Positions 38,283 through 47,529 of a DNA stretch of 64,000 nt are shown here, piece after piece. Every line of letters starts with the position of its first letter. Positions within the stretch are counted from its first letter, which is position 1. The stretch covers positions 1 through 64,000 of the forward strand of contig JAJZWA010000008.1 of the NCBI GenBank assembly GCA_021846965.1, written 5' to 3'. Both the position numbers and the translations under genes were made by a program. Under the pieces are notes generated by a model. The model had not been told where the DNA came from. It did not search any database and saw only the letters and a program-made list of their open reading frames with translations. Source of the DNA: Pseudomonadota bacterium (GTDB taxonomy: Bacteria; Pseudomonadota; Gammaproteobacteria; Burkholderiales; Burkholderiaceae_C).

Positions 38283-38330
38283 GCGCCCTCAGCCCCGGGC
38301 GCCCTCAGCCCCGGGCGCCCTCAGCCCCGG
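38283..38330. repeat. Three exact copies of a 16-bp tandem repeat at the rmlD 3' end
   Basis: GCGCCCTCAGCCCCGG at 38283, 38299 and 38315; each contains TCA (TGA on -). Confidence 0.97.
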
Positions 38331-39271
38331 GCGCGGTCGTCGGCGCCGAATCCGTAGGCTTCGTCGAGCATGCGCTCGACCTGTGGCTGCCAGGCAGGCA
38401 GCCACACTCCCAGCCACTGGCGCAGGGCCTCGCAGTCCAGGCGGGAATTGGCCGGCCGTGGAGCAGCCGCCGGATAGTCCGCGCTGGTGATGGGCTGCAC
38501 CTGCGCGGCATCGCAACGCAGGTGCATGCCGCGCTGCGCGACGTGGCTGAGCACGTGGCAGGCGTAGCCGTGCCAGCTCGTGCAGCCGCTGCTGCTCAGG
38601 TGGTACAGGCCCGTGTTGGCGCGTGCCAGTTCGGGTTCGCGCATCAGGCGGTGCAGCGCCAGCGCGCTGAGGTCGGCGATCAGTTCCGCGGAGGTCGGCG
38701 CGCCCACCTGGTCGGCCACCACACGCAGGCTTTCGCGCTCGCAGCCCAGGCGCACCATGGTCTTCGCGAAATTGCTGCCACGCGCTGCGAACACCCAGGA
38801 CGTGCGCAGGATCAGATGCCTGCAGGCACTGGCGCGGATCGCCTGCTCGCCCGCGAGCTTGCTGCGCCCGTACACGCTCAGCGGATGCGGGGCATCGTCC
38901 TCGCGCCATGGGCGCGTGCCGCTTCCATCGAACACGTAGTCGGTCGAATAGTGCAGCAGCCAGGCTCCGCTGGCCGCGGCGTAGTCGGCCAGCAGCGCGG
39001 GGCCCCCGGCGTTCACGCGGTGGGCGAGCTCGGGCTCGGCTTGCGCCCGGTCCACCGCCGTGTAGGCGGCGGCGTTGACCACCACGCCGGGACGCAGGCG
39101 ATCCAGCAGGGCGCGCAGGGCTTGCGCATCGCCGAGATCGGCCTGCGCCCGCGCCATGGGCAGCAGTTCCCCCAGGGGCAGCAAGGCGCGTCGCAACTCC
39201 CAGCCCAGCTGTCCGTCGGCGCCCAGCAGCAGGATGCGCGGGCCCCGGGTCCCGGAGGTGGGCGCGCTCAC
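38321..39271 (-). CDS. rfbD: dTDP-4-dehydrorhamnose reductase
   Basis: RILLLGADGQLGWELRRAL, VVNAAAYTAVDRAQAE, STDYVFDGSGTRPWREDDAPHPLSVYGRSKLAGEQA; GTG start overlapping the rmlB stop. Confidence 0.92.
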   Translation of the reverse strand: MSAPTSGTRGPRILLLGADGQLGWELRRALLPLGELLPMARAQADLGDAQALRALLDRLRPGVVVNAAAYTAVDRAQAEPELAHRVNAGGPALLADYAAASGAWLLHYSTDYVFDGSGTRPWREDDAPHPLSVYGRSKLAGEQAIRASACRHLILRTSWVFAARGSNFAKTMVRLGCERESLRVVADQVGAPTSAELIADLSALALHRLMREPELARANTGLYHLSSSGCTSWHGYACHVLSHVAQRGMHLRCDAAQVQPITSADYPAAAPRPANSRLDCEALRQWLGVWLPAWQPQVERMLDEAYGFGADDRARG

Positions 39272-40314
39272 CGCAGGCTCGCTTCGCGGTAGCTTCCGCT
39301 GAGCACATGCTCCACCCAGGCCTGGTGCTCCAGGTACCAGCGCACGGTGAGCTCCAGTCCGGTGGCGAAGTCCACCTGCGGCGTCCAGCCCAGTTCGCGC
39401 TGCAGCCTCGAGCCGTCGATGGCGTAGCGCCGGTCGTGCCCGGGGCGATCGGCCACGAAGCTGATCTGCCGGGCGTAGCCGAGACCGTCGGCGCGAGGCC
39501 GCAAGGTGTCCAGCAAGGCGCACAGCTGGCGCACCAGATCGATGTTGCGCACCTCGTTGCGCCCGCCCACGTTGTAGCTGCGTCCCACCTCGCCGTGCGC
39601 CAGCACCAGCTCGATGGCACGGCAGTGGTCCTCCACGTAGAGCCAGTCGCGCACGTTGGCCCCGTCGCCGTACACGGGAAGGGCCCGGCCCGCCAGCGCA
39701 TGGTGGATCATCAGGGGAATGAGCTTCTCCGGGAACTGGTAGGGCCCGTAGTTGTTCGAACAGTTGGTGGTGAGCACCGGCAGCCCGTAGGTATGGTGCC
39801 AGGCCCGCACCAGGTGGTCGCTGGCCGCCTTGCTGGCGGCGTAGGGGCTGTTGGGAGCGTAGGCCGTGGTTTCCTGGAAGGGTGGGTCCTGCGGCCCCAG
39901 CGAGCCGTAGACCTCGTCGGTCGACACGTGCAGGAAGCGAAAGCCGGCTGCCTGCGGGCCTTGCAGGCCCGCGTGGTAGGCACGCGCGGCCTCCAGCAGC
40001 TCGAAAGTGCCCTGGATATTGGTACGAATGAATGCGCCGGGACCGTCGATGGATCGGTCCACATGACTTTCCGCGGCGAAATGCACCAGCGCGCGCGGCC
40101 GATGCCTGTGCAACAAATCCCGCACCGAGGCACCATCGCAGATGTCCACGCGCTCGAAGCCCAGGCGCGCGTCGCCGCGCAGATCGGCCAGGCTTTCCAG
40201 ATTGCCGGCATAGGTCAGCGCATCCAGCACCAGCAGCGGCTCATCGTGGCGACGAAGCCAGGAATGCACGAAATTGGCGCCGATGAATCCGGCGCCTCCG
40301 GTCACGAAGATCAT
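39268..40314 (-). CDS. rfbB: dTDP-glucose 4,6-dehydratase
   Basis: MIFVTGGAGFIGANFVHSWLRRHDEPLLVLDALTYAGNLESL...HVSTDEVYGSL...YAASKAASDHLVRAWHHTYGLPVLTTNCSNNYGP. Confidence 0.96.
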   Translation of the reverse strand: MIFVTGGAGFIGANFVHSWLRRHDEPLLVLDALTYAGNLESLADLRGDARLGFERVDICDGASVRDLLHRHRPRALVHFAAESHVDRSIDGPGAFIRTNIQGTFELLEAARAYHAGLQGPQAAGFRFLHVSTDEVYGSLGPQDPPFQETTAYAPNSPYAASKAASDHLVRAWHHTYGLPVLTTNCSNNYGPYQFPEKLIPLMIHHALAGRALPVYGDGANVRDWLYVEDHCRAIELVLAHGEVGRSYNVGGRNEVRNIDLVRQLCALLDTLRPRADGLGYARQISFVADRPGHDRRYAIDGSRLQRELGWTPQVDFATGLELTVRWYLEHQAWVEHVLSGSYREASLR

Positions 40315-40522
40315 GGGTGGGCGGTCTCGGCGAACTGCGGCGGCTTGCCGCGCCAGGCATTCTAGGAGCGGGGCCGGGGATGTCCGCCGGAAAACCCCGC
40401 GGACCCGGTAGAATCCCCAGGTTTGGCGCGGGGGATACCACGCACGCCACCGGGGGTGCACGCTGGCCGCCGGTCCCACCCGCCCTCCCGAACCCGCCCG
40501 GCGCGCCGGGCCGACGCCCGAC

Positions 40523-42031
40523 ATGCCCGCAAGCACCTCCATCGACACCTCGGGGCTGCGCCTGGAGTTCACGCGCCACGGCGCCCAGGCCCTTGCCACG
40601 GCTCGCACCACCCTGGCCACGCTGCCGCAGCACCCGGGCGAACTGGTCTCCAGCAGCGTGCTCAACGGCAGCGAAGGCCGTCCGGCCTGGCACATGCTGT
40701 CCCGCCTGGGCGCGCAGGGCCGCGACGCCCAGGCCGCTGCGGCCGCGGCCTTCCTGCAGGCGGAACACGAGCGCATGGTCGATTGGGCCGAGAAGCTGAT
40801 CGGCTCGTCTGAACAGCCGCTGGACATCATCCACCTGGGCGCTGGAGGCTCCGAGACGCCGATGCTGGCGCTGCACACCGCGCTGGCCGTGTTGCAGCAG
40901 CCACGATGCCGCGTGCACTGGGTGGCCAACCTCGACGGCTCGACCCTGGAGGCCGCGCTGCAGGCCAGCGACCCCAGCCGCACCTGGGTGCTGGTCAACA
41001 GCAAGTCCTTCCGCACCCAGGAGGTCATGCGCAACGCGGAATCCGTGGTGCAGTGGCTGCAGTCCCACCTGGGCGCGGAGCAGGCACGCAGCCGGCTGGT
41101 CGCGCTGACGGCCAACGGCGAGGCAGCCTGCCAGCGCTTCGGCATGCCCATGACCCAGGTGTTCCGTTCGCTGCCCGAGATCGGCGGGCGCTTCTCCCTA
41201 TGGAGCGCCCATGGCATGGCCCTGCTGCTGGCCTTCGGGGCCGAAGCGGTGGCCGAACTGCATGCCGGCGCGCTGGAGATGGACCGCCATTTCCTCGAGA
41301 CTCCGCTGGTCTCCAGCGCCCCGGGCCTGCTGGCCGGCCTGTCGCATGCCTACCGCGTGCGTTTCGGCCTGCCGCTGCTGTCCATCGGGCTGTACGGCGA
41401 TGCCTTCGCCCACATGCCGCTGTACCTGCAGCAGTTGCTCATGGAGTCCCTGGGCAAGTCCACCTCGGCCGACGGGCTGCAGCCGGTGGCGGTCAGCGGA
41501 CCGGCGGTGATCAGCGGCGTGGGCACGCCGGTGCAGCACACCTACTTCCAGCTGCTGCACCAGGCGGCGGTGCCCGTGTTCCACGAGATCGTCGCCGTGG
41601 CCAGGCCCTGGCACGCGCGCCACGCCGAACACCTGGCGCTGCTGTCCAATGCCCTGGGCCAGGCCGATGCGCTGTGGAACGGCAAGGATGCCTCGAGCTG
41701 GCAGCGCGAATTGATGCAACAGGGAATGCCGGCGGCCGCGGCGCTGCGCGCGGCCCACCACCGCGCCTGTCCGGGCGGACGCCCGTCGACCTTCATCTGG
41801 ATCCACGAGCTGAGGCCGCATCAGCTGGGGGCCTTGCTCGCGCTGTACGAACACCGCACCGTGGTCGAGGGCTGGCTGTACGGCATCAACCCCTTCGACC
41901 AGTGGGGCGTGGAACTCGGCAAGACCCTGGCCACGCGCATCGAACAGGCCCTGCTGACCCGCGACGCCCGGGGCCTGAGCGACGAGACCACCGCTTCCAT
42001 CGACTACCTTCGCCAACAACTCGCCTCATGA
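40523..42031 (+). CDS. pgi: Glucose-6-phosphate isomerase homologue (divergent active site)
   Basis: [52 protein letters not shown]; canonical [10 protein letters not shown] replaced by [10 protein letters not shown]. Confidence 0.8.
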   Translation: MPASTSIDTSGLRLEFTRHGAQALATARTTLATLPQHPGELVSSSVLNGSEGRPAWHMLSRLGAQGRDAQAAAAAAFLQAEHERMVDWAEKLIGSSEQPLDIIHLGAGGSETPMLALHTALAVLQQPRCRVHWVANLDGSTLEAALQASDPSRTWVLVNSKSFRTQEVMRNAESVVQWLQSHLGAEQARSRLVALTANGEAACQRFGMPMTQVFRSLPEIGGRFSLWSAHGMALLLAFGAEAVAELHAGALEMDRHFLETPLVSSAPGLLAGLSHAYRVRFGLPLLSIGLYGDAFAHMPLYLQQLLMESLGKSTSADGLQPVAVSGPAVISGVGTPVQHTYFQLLHQAAVPVFHEIVAVARPWHARHAEHLALLSNALGQADALWNGKDASSWQRELMQQGMPAAAALRAAHHRACPGGRPSTFIWIHELRPHQLGALLALYEHRTVVEGWLYGINPFDQWGVELGKTLATRIEQALLTRDARGLSDETTASIDYLRQQLAS

Positions 42032-43557
42032 ACAAGCCATCCGCCGAAGCGCCCGACGCGAGCGCGCCCAGCAGCCCTGCGAACGCCTCGGCCCTGCTGG
42101 GCGAACGCCGCGCCAAGCTGGCCGCGCTGCGCGCCCAGGGCAGCGCCTACCCCAACGACTTCAAGCCCGACGCGCGCGCGGCCTCGCTGCATGCCGACTA
42201 CGATCCGGTCCCCGCGGATGAACTGCCGGCGCTGGCGCGCCAGGTCGCGGTGGCCGGGCGTCTGATGCTCAAGCGCGTGATGGGCAAGGCCAGTTTCGGC
42301 ACCTTGCAGGACGCCAGCGGACGCATCCAGATCTACGTCACCAACGACCACACCGGCGAGGCCGGCCACGGCGCCTTCAAGCACTTCGACCTCGGCGACA
42401 TCGTGGCCTGCCGGGGCACCCTGTTCAAGACCCGCAGCGGCGAGCTGACCGTGCAGGCCACCGAACTGCGCCTGCTGGCCAAGAACCTGCACCCCCTGCC
42501 CGACAAGTTCCACGGCCTGGAAGACGTGGAGACGCGTTACCGCCAGCGCTACGTGGACCTGCTGGTCACCCCTGAGTCGCGCCAGCGCTTCGTGGACCGC
42601 GGTCGCATCGTCTCCGCGCTGCGTCTGGAAATGGAACAGGCCGGCTTCGTCGAGGTGGAAACCCCGATGCTGCACCCCATTCCAGGCGGCGCCAACGCCA
42701 AGCCCTTCATCACCCACCACAATGCGCTGGACCAGGAGATGTTCCTGCGCATCGCCCCCGAGCTGTACCTCAAGCGCCTGGTGGTCGGCGGCTTCGAGCG
42801 GGTGTTCGAGATCAACCGCAACTTCCGCAACGAAGGCATCTCGGTACGCCACAATCCCGAGTTCACGATGATGGAGTTCTATTGCGCCTACTGGAACCAC
42901 CAGGACGTGATGGACTACACCGAAGGCCTGCTGCGCCAGGCCGCGATCCGCGCCCGGGGGGCGGCGCGCTTCCAGTACCAGGGGCGCGAGATCGATTTCG
43001 AGAACGGCTTCGCGCGCCTGAGCGTGCGCGAATCGGTCGCGCTGCATGCCGGGCTGGACGCGCAGGCGCTGGACGACCCGCGGGCCCTGCGTGAGGTGCT
43101 GCAGCGCGCCGGCGAACCCGCCCCCGCCCACTGGGGTGTGCCGGAACTGCAGTTCGGGGTGTTCGAGGCCGTGGTCGAGGAAAAGCTCTGGCAGCCCACC
43201 TTCATCGTCGACTACCCGGTGGAGGTCTCGCCGCTGGCGCGCGCCAGCGACTCCGATCCGGGCGTCGCCGAGCGCTTCGAGCTGTTCATCGCCGGACGCG
43301 AGATCGCCAACGGTTTCTCCGAGCTCAACGACCCGGAAGACCAGGCGGCCCGCTTTGCCGCGCAGGTGGCGAACAAGGATGCCGGCGACGAGGAAGCGAT
43401 GTACTTCGACGCGGACTACATCCGCGCGCTCGAGGTGGGCATGCCCCCGGCCGGCGGCTGCGGCATCGGCATCGACCGTCTGGTCATGCTGCTGACCGAC
43501 GCCCCCAGCATCCGCGACGTGATCCTGTTCCCGGCGCTGCGCCGCTCGGCCGGATGA
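42028..43557 (+). CDS. lysS: Lysyl-tRNA synthetase, class II
   Basis: [81 protein letters not shown] overlap with pgi. Confidence 0.97.
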   Translation: MNKPSAEAPDASAPSSPANASALLGERRAKLAALRAQGSAYPNDFKPDARAASLHADYDPVPADELPALARQVAVAGRLMLKRVMGKASFGTLQDASGRIQIYVTNDHTGEAGHGAFKHFDLGDIVACRGTLFKTRSGELTVQATELRLLAKNLHPLPDKFHGLEDVETRYRQRYVDLLVTPESRQRFVDRGRIVSALRLEMEQAGFVEVETPMLHPIPGGANAKPFITHHNALDQEMFLRIAPELYLKRLVVGGFERVFEINRNFRNEGISVRHNPEFTMMEFYCAYWNHQDVMDYTEGLLRQAAIRARGAARFQYQGREIDFENGFARLSVRESVALHAGLDAQALDDPRALREVLQRAGEPAPAHWGVPELQFGVFEAVVEEKLWQPTFIVDYPVEVSPLARASDSDPGVAERFELFIAGREIANGFSELNDPEDQAARFAAQVANKDAGDEEAMYFDADYIRALEVGMPPAGGCGIGIDRLVMLLTDAPSIRDVILFPALRRSAG

Positions 43558-44315
43558 TGCGACGGCGACGCAGGCCGGACGAGCCCTTCCTGTGCCAGGA
43601 GCGCGGCGAGGTGTCGCTGCACTTCGGCATGTCGGCCTTGCAGAGTCGCATGCGCAGCGCCGAGCCCAACCGCCTGGTTCTCGACTACACCCGGGCCATG
43701 ATGGCCTTCGTGCTTCTGCAACCCGAGCCGGAGCACGTGGTGATGATCGGCCTGGGCGGAGGCTCGCTGGCCAAGTACTGCCATGCCCACCTGCCGCGCT
43801 CGCGCTTCACGGCGGTGGAGATCAACCCCGAGGTGATCGCCATGCGCGAGACCTTCGCCGTGCCGCCCGACGACGAGCGCTTCGCCGTGGTGCAGGCCGA
43901 CGGGGCGCAGTGGATCCGCGAGCACGAACAATCCTGCGACGTGCTGCTGCTCGACGGCTTCGACTCCGCCGGCCTGCCCGAATCCCTGTCCAGCCAGGAG
44001 TTCTACGACGCCTGCGCGCGTGCGCTGCGCCCCGGCGGATTGCTGGTGTCCAACCTGTGGGCACCGGAGTTCCGGCGCGACGAAGCCATCCGGCGCATGC
44101 GCGCGGCCTTCGATTCCGGCGTGGCCGCGATGAGCGCCGAGCAAGGTGAGAACACGATTGCCTTCGCGCGTCGCGCGACGGGCTGGCCCTCGCAGGAACG
44201 ACTGTTCCAGCGCGCCCATGAGCTCGAGGAGGGGCACGCGCTGGACCTGCAGGCCGCGGCGCGCCGCCTGGCCATGGCCCTGGCCGGCGCACCGGTCGAC
44301 ACGGATTCTTGCTGA
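43554..44315 (+). CDS. Spermidine synthase-like SAM-dependent protein
   Basis: [36 protein letters not shown] and [41 protein letters not shown]. Confidence 0.82.
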   Translation: MMRRRRRPDEPFLCQERGEVSLHFGMSALQSRMRSAEPNRLVLDYTRAMMAFVLLQPEPEHVVMIGLGGGSLAKYCHAHLPRSRFTAVEINPEVIAMRETFAVPPDDERFAVVQADGAQWIREHEQSCDVLLLDGFDSAGLPESLSSQEFYDACARALRPGGLLVSNLWAPEFRRDEAIRRMRAAFDSGVAAMSAEQGENTIAFARRATGWPSQERLFQRAHELEEGHALDLQAAARRLAMALAGAPVDTDSC

Positions 44316-44425
44316 AACCCCTGGTTTCTTGCGGGATAGGCCTGCACGCACGGACTTCGTCGCGCTACAGTGCCACCAGGCCCGGCAGCGCGAACGCCGG
44401 GGCCGGGCCCTTCCGGACCTTCCCG

Positions 44426-44905
44426 ATGAGCACCCTGTTGCATGTAGTCTTCTGGCGCCACGCCGACGCGGAGGAGTCCGCCCCCGCCGGCGACGACCTG
44501 CGCCGCGCGCTGACCCGCGAGGGCCGGCGGGACGCCAGCGCGATGGCCGCGTGGATCAAGGCCCATGTGCCCAAGCCGTGGACCGTGTGCTGCAGCCCCG
44601 CGCTGCGCAGCCGGCAGACCGCGCTGGCGCTGGCGGATTACCCGGTCGAACGCGCGGAGCTGGCACCCGATCGCGGCGTCGAGGACATCCTGGAGGTGGT
44701 CGAATCCTGCCGCGAGGACGGCCATGCGCTGGTGCTGTGCGGGCACCAGCCCGCGCTGGGCAGCGCGGCGCTGCGCTGGCTGTGCGAGGCGCAAGCCCCC
44801 TTCACCCTGCGCAAGGGCGGGCTCATGTGGGTATGCGAACGCGAGCGCGCCGGCCAGCCTGCCCGCGTGCTGCGAGCCTGCGTCAGCCCCGACCTCATCG
44901 ACTGA
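44426..44905 (+). CDS. sixA: Phosphohistidine phosphatase SixA-like
   Basis: FWRHADAEESAPAGDDLRRALTREGRRDA (RHG motif variant) and LVLCGHQPALG. Confidence 0.85.
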   Translation: MSTLLHVVFWRHADAEESAPAGDDLRRALTREGRRDASAMAAWIKAHVPKPWTVCCSPALRSRQTALALADYPVERAELAPDRGVEDILEVVESCREDGHALVLCGHQPALGSAALRWLCEAQAPFTLRKGGLMWVCERERAGQPARVLRACVSPDLID

Positions 44906-44936
44906 GCACGACCGAGCACGACTGAGCACGACTGAG
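44901..44936. repeat. 10-bp tandem repeat (ACTGAGCACG, about 3.6 copies) containing the sixA stop codon
   Basis: actgagcacg accgagcacg actgagcacg actgag; TGA at 44903-44905 ends sixA. Confidence 0.93.
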
Positions 44937-44975
44937 CCGCCCGCGCCCGGTGCGCGCGCCCTGCCCTCGTGGCGA

Positions 44976-45004
44976 TTGTCATCGTGGCGTCACCGTTCGG
45001 TCAC
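44976..45004 (+). promoter_or_regulatory. Candidate triple-heptamer Pho box upstream of olsB-like gene
   Basis: TTGTCAT-CGTG-GCGTCAC-CGTT-CGGTCAC, heptamers at exact 11-bp period. Confidence 0.65.
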
Positions 45005-45060
45005 GGGATCGACATGTGGCTCTCGTATCGTGTTGCAACATCTGACACGAGGAGCATGGC

Positions 45061-45843
45061 ATGTTCGATCACGACCCCGCGGATAGCTCCCGCCAGGGCC
45101 GGCTGTTGACCGGCGCGGCCAGCGCGCGCGGCAAGCTGCGCATCTCCTGGGCGCGCCACGCGGACGAGGTGCGGGAAGCCCAGCGGCTGCGCTGGAAGAT
45201 CTTCGTCGAGGAACTGGGCGCCCGGGCGAGCAGTCCCGAGCCGGGCTACGACATCGACATCTTCGACCCCTATTGCGATCACCTGCTGGCGCGCGACGAC
45301 GACGATCGGCTGGTGGGCACCTACCGCGTGCTGCCTCCGCACCAGGCCAAGCGCATCGGCGGGCTGTACTCGGAAACCGAGTTCGACCTCACGCGGCTGT
45401 TGCACCTGCGTGCGCGCCTGCTCGAGCTCGGTCGCGCCTGCGTGCACCGGGACCATCGCAGCGGCGGCGTGATCCTGGCCCTGTGGGCGGGACTGGCCGA
45501 TTACATGCGACGCCACGACCTGCAGGCCATGATCGGCTGCTCCAGCGTGTCCATGCGCGACGGCGGGCACTACGCCGCCAGCCTGTGGGCGCGCCTGCGC
45601 CTCAGCCATCTGGCGCCGGCCGAAGACCAGGTGCAGCCGCGCCTCGCGCTGCCGGTGGACAACCTGCGCCAGGACCTGCCCACCGAGCCCCCCGCGCTGC
45701 TCAAGGGCTACCTGCGCGTGGGCGCGCGGGTCTGCGGGGCCCCTGCCTGGGATCCGGACTTCAACACCGCGGACTTCCCGCTGCTCATGCGCCTGGACGC
45801 GGTGCAGCAGCGCTACGCGCGGCATTTCCTCGGCAGCGCCTGA
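45061..45843 (+). CDS. olsB: GNAT-family N-acyl (ornithine-lipid type) synthase, OlsB-like
   Basis: EVREAQRLRWKIFVEELGAR, DIDIFDPYCDHLLARDDDDRLVGTYRVL, ELGRACVHRDHRSGGVILALWAGLADYM, IGCSSV. Confidence 0.82.
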   Translation: MFDHDPADSSRQGRLLTGAASARGKLRISWARHADEVREAQRLRWKIFVEELGARASSPEPGYDIDIFDPYCDHLLARDDDDRLVGTYRVLPPHQAKRIGGLYSETEFDLTRLLHLRARLLELGRACVHRDHRSGGVILALWAGLADYMRRHDLQAMIGCSSVSMRDGGHYAASLWARLRLSHLAPAEDQVQPRLALPVDNLRQDLPTEPPALLKGYLRVGARVCGAPAWDPDFNTADFPLLMRLDAVQQRYARHFLGSA

Positions 45844-45877
45844 GCGCGTCCCGGGGGCGTCCCGGGGGGCCGTCGCC

Positions 45878-47407
45878 TCAGGCGCTCACCTGGGCCTGCA
45901 GCTGCAACTGCAGGTCCAGGCCCACGCGCTGCCACTCGGAGACTTCCTGCTCCAGGCTGTACTGGGTGAGCGGCGAGGCGCGCAGCCAGCGCGCGGCGGC
46001 CTCGATGCGCGTGCCCGAAACCCCCTGCGTGCCCGCCACCAGGCGCAGCCCGCCGTCGAGTTCCACGTCGCGCCGGTTGCGCGCCAGCAGCACCGCCAGG
46101 CGCAGGGCCAGCAAGGCGCGCAGGTCGACGGGTGGTCCGGTGAGGGCTCCCAGCTTTTTCAGCTTGCCTCCATGGCACAGCAGCATCTCGGCCATCGCCG
46201 CCTGCTCGCTGCGCGAGAAGCCCGGCATGTCCGCGTTGCCCACGATGTAGGCCGAATGCTTGTGGTAGGCGCTGTGGGAAATCGACAGCCCCACCTCGTG
46301 CAGCTGGGCCGCCCAGCGCAGCGCCTGGCGGCGCTCGGGCGAGGCCTCGGGGTCGAGTTGCTCCAGCAATTGCAGCGCCAATTGTTCCACGCGCGCCGAC
46401 TGGCGCGTGTCGACCCCGTAGCGTTGCGTGAACTGCTGCACCGTGAGCTCGCGCATGTCCTGCTGCTGCTCGCGCCCCAGCAGGTCGTACAGCACGCCCA
46501 GGCGCAAGCCGGCGTCGGTGGCCTCCATGTCCCGCAGGCCCAGTTCCTCGAACACCGCCAGCATGATGGCCAGGCCGCCGGCGGCCACCGGCAGGCGGTC
46601 CGGCTTGAGCCCGGGCATGCGCAGGGTGCTCAGGTCCTCGGCCTGCACGTAGATCTTGCGCAGACGGCGCAGCCCGGCGCGGGTGATGCCCAGCGTGGCG
46701 CCCGAATCATTGAGCTGGCTGCCCACGAGAATGTCCGCCAGCGCGCGCGCCGTGCCGCTGGAGCCCACCGCGGAGGCCCAGCCGGTCTTGCGGAAATTGC
46801 GCGCGATGATCTGGATCTCGCGCCGAGCCGCCAGCTCGGCGGATTTCATGCGCTGCTCGTCGACCCGCCCGGCCGGAAAGAACTCGCGGGTCATGGACAC
46901 GCAGCCGATGTACAGCGACTCCATCATGCGCGGCTCCAGGCCGGAGCCGATGATGAACTCGGTGGAGCCGCCGCCGATGTCCACCACCAGGCGGTGCCCC
47001 GCCGACGGAGTCACCGAATGGGCTGCGCCGATGTAGACCAGGCGCGCCTCCTCGCGCCCCGCGATCACCTCGATCGGGAAGCCCAGCGCCTGCTGCGCAC
47101 GCTCCAGGAACACCGGGGCGTTCTTGGCCACGCGCACCGCGTTGGTGGCCACCGCGCGAACCCGCTCGGGGTGGAACTGGCGCAGCCGCTCGCCGAAACG
47201 GCGCAGCGTGGCCAGGGCCCGCTGCTGGCTCTCTTCGGTGAGGTTCTTGTTCTCGTCCAGTCCCGCGCCCAGGCGCACCGGCTCACGCAGGGAATCCAGG
47301 GGATAGATCTGCGCGCCGTGCGGGCTTTCCGCAGCCTTCCCCACCAGCATGCGAAAACTGTTGGAGCCTAGGTCGACGGCGGCGAGGTGCTGGACTTTCA
47401 GGGACAT
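45878..47407 (-). CDS. ppx: Exopolyphosphatase (Ppx/GppA)
   Basis: LAAVDLGSNSFRMLVG, VDIGGGSTEFIIG, C-terminal HD-like region. Confidence 0.95.
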   Translation of the reverse strand: MSLKVQHLAAVDLGSNSFRMLVGKAAESPHGAQIYPLDSLREPVRLGAGLDENKNLTEESQQRALATLRRFGERLRQFHPERVRAVATNAVRVAKNAPVFLERAQQALGFPIEVIAGREEARLVYIGAAHSVTPSAGHRLVVDIGGGSTEFIIGSGLEPRMMESLYIGCVSMTREFFPAGRVDEQRMKSAELAARREIQIIARNFRKTGWASAVGSSGTARALADILVGSQLNDSGATLGITRAGLRRLRKIYVQAEDLSTLRMPGLKPDRLPVAAGGLAIMLAVFEELGLRDMEATDAGLRLGVLYDLLGREQQQDMRELTVQQFTQRYGVDTRQSARVEQLALQLLEQLDPEASPERRQALRWAAQLHEVGLSISHSAYHKHSAYIVGNADMPGFSRSEQAAMAEMLLCHGGKLKKLGALTGPPVDLRALLALRLAVLLARNRRDVELDGGLRLVAGTQGVSGTRIEAAARWLRASPLTQYSLEQEVSEWQRVGLDLQLQLQAQVSA

Positions 47408-47446
47408 GGCGCAAGTTGAACACGGCCGGATGACACGCCCTTGACG

Positions 47447-47464
47447 ATGTCATGTAGATTTCAC
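47447..47464 (+). promoter_or_regulatory. Candidate Pho box between ppx and ppk
   Basis: ATGTCAT-GTAG-ATTTCAC (7-4-7), similar to CTGTCAT-N4-CTGTCAY. Confidence 0.5.
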
Positions 47465-47529
47465 GGGAATGTGGGATCGTAAGCCTTTCGCGCCTCCGCC
47501 CGCGGCAGTTTCCCGTTTCCGGACTTTCC

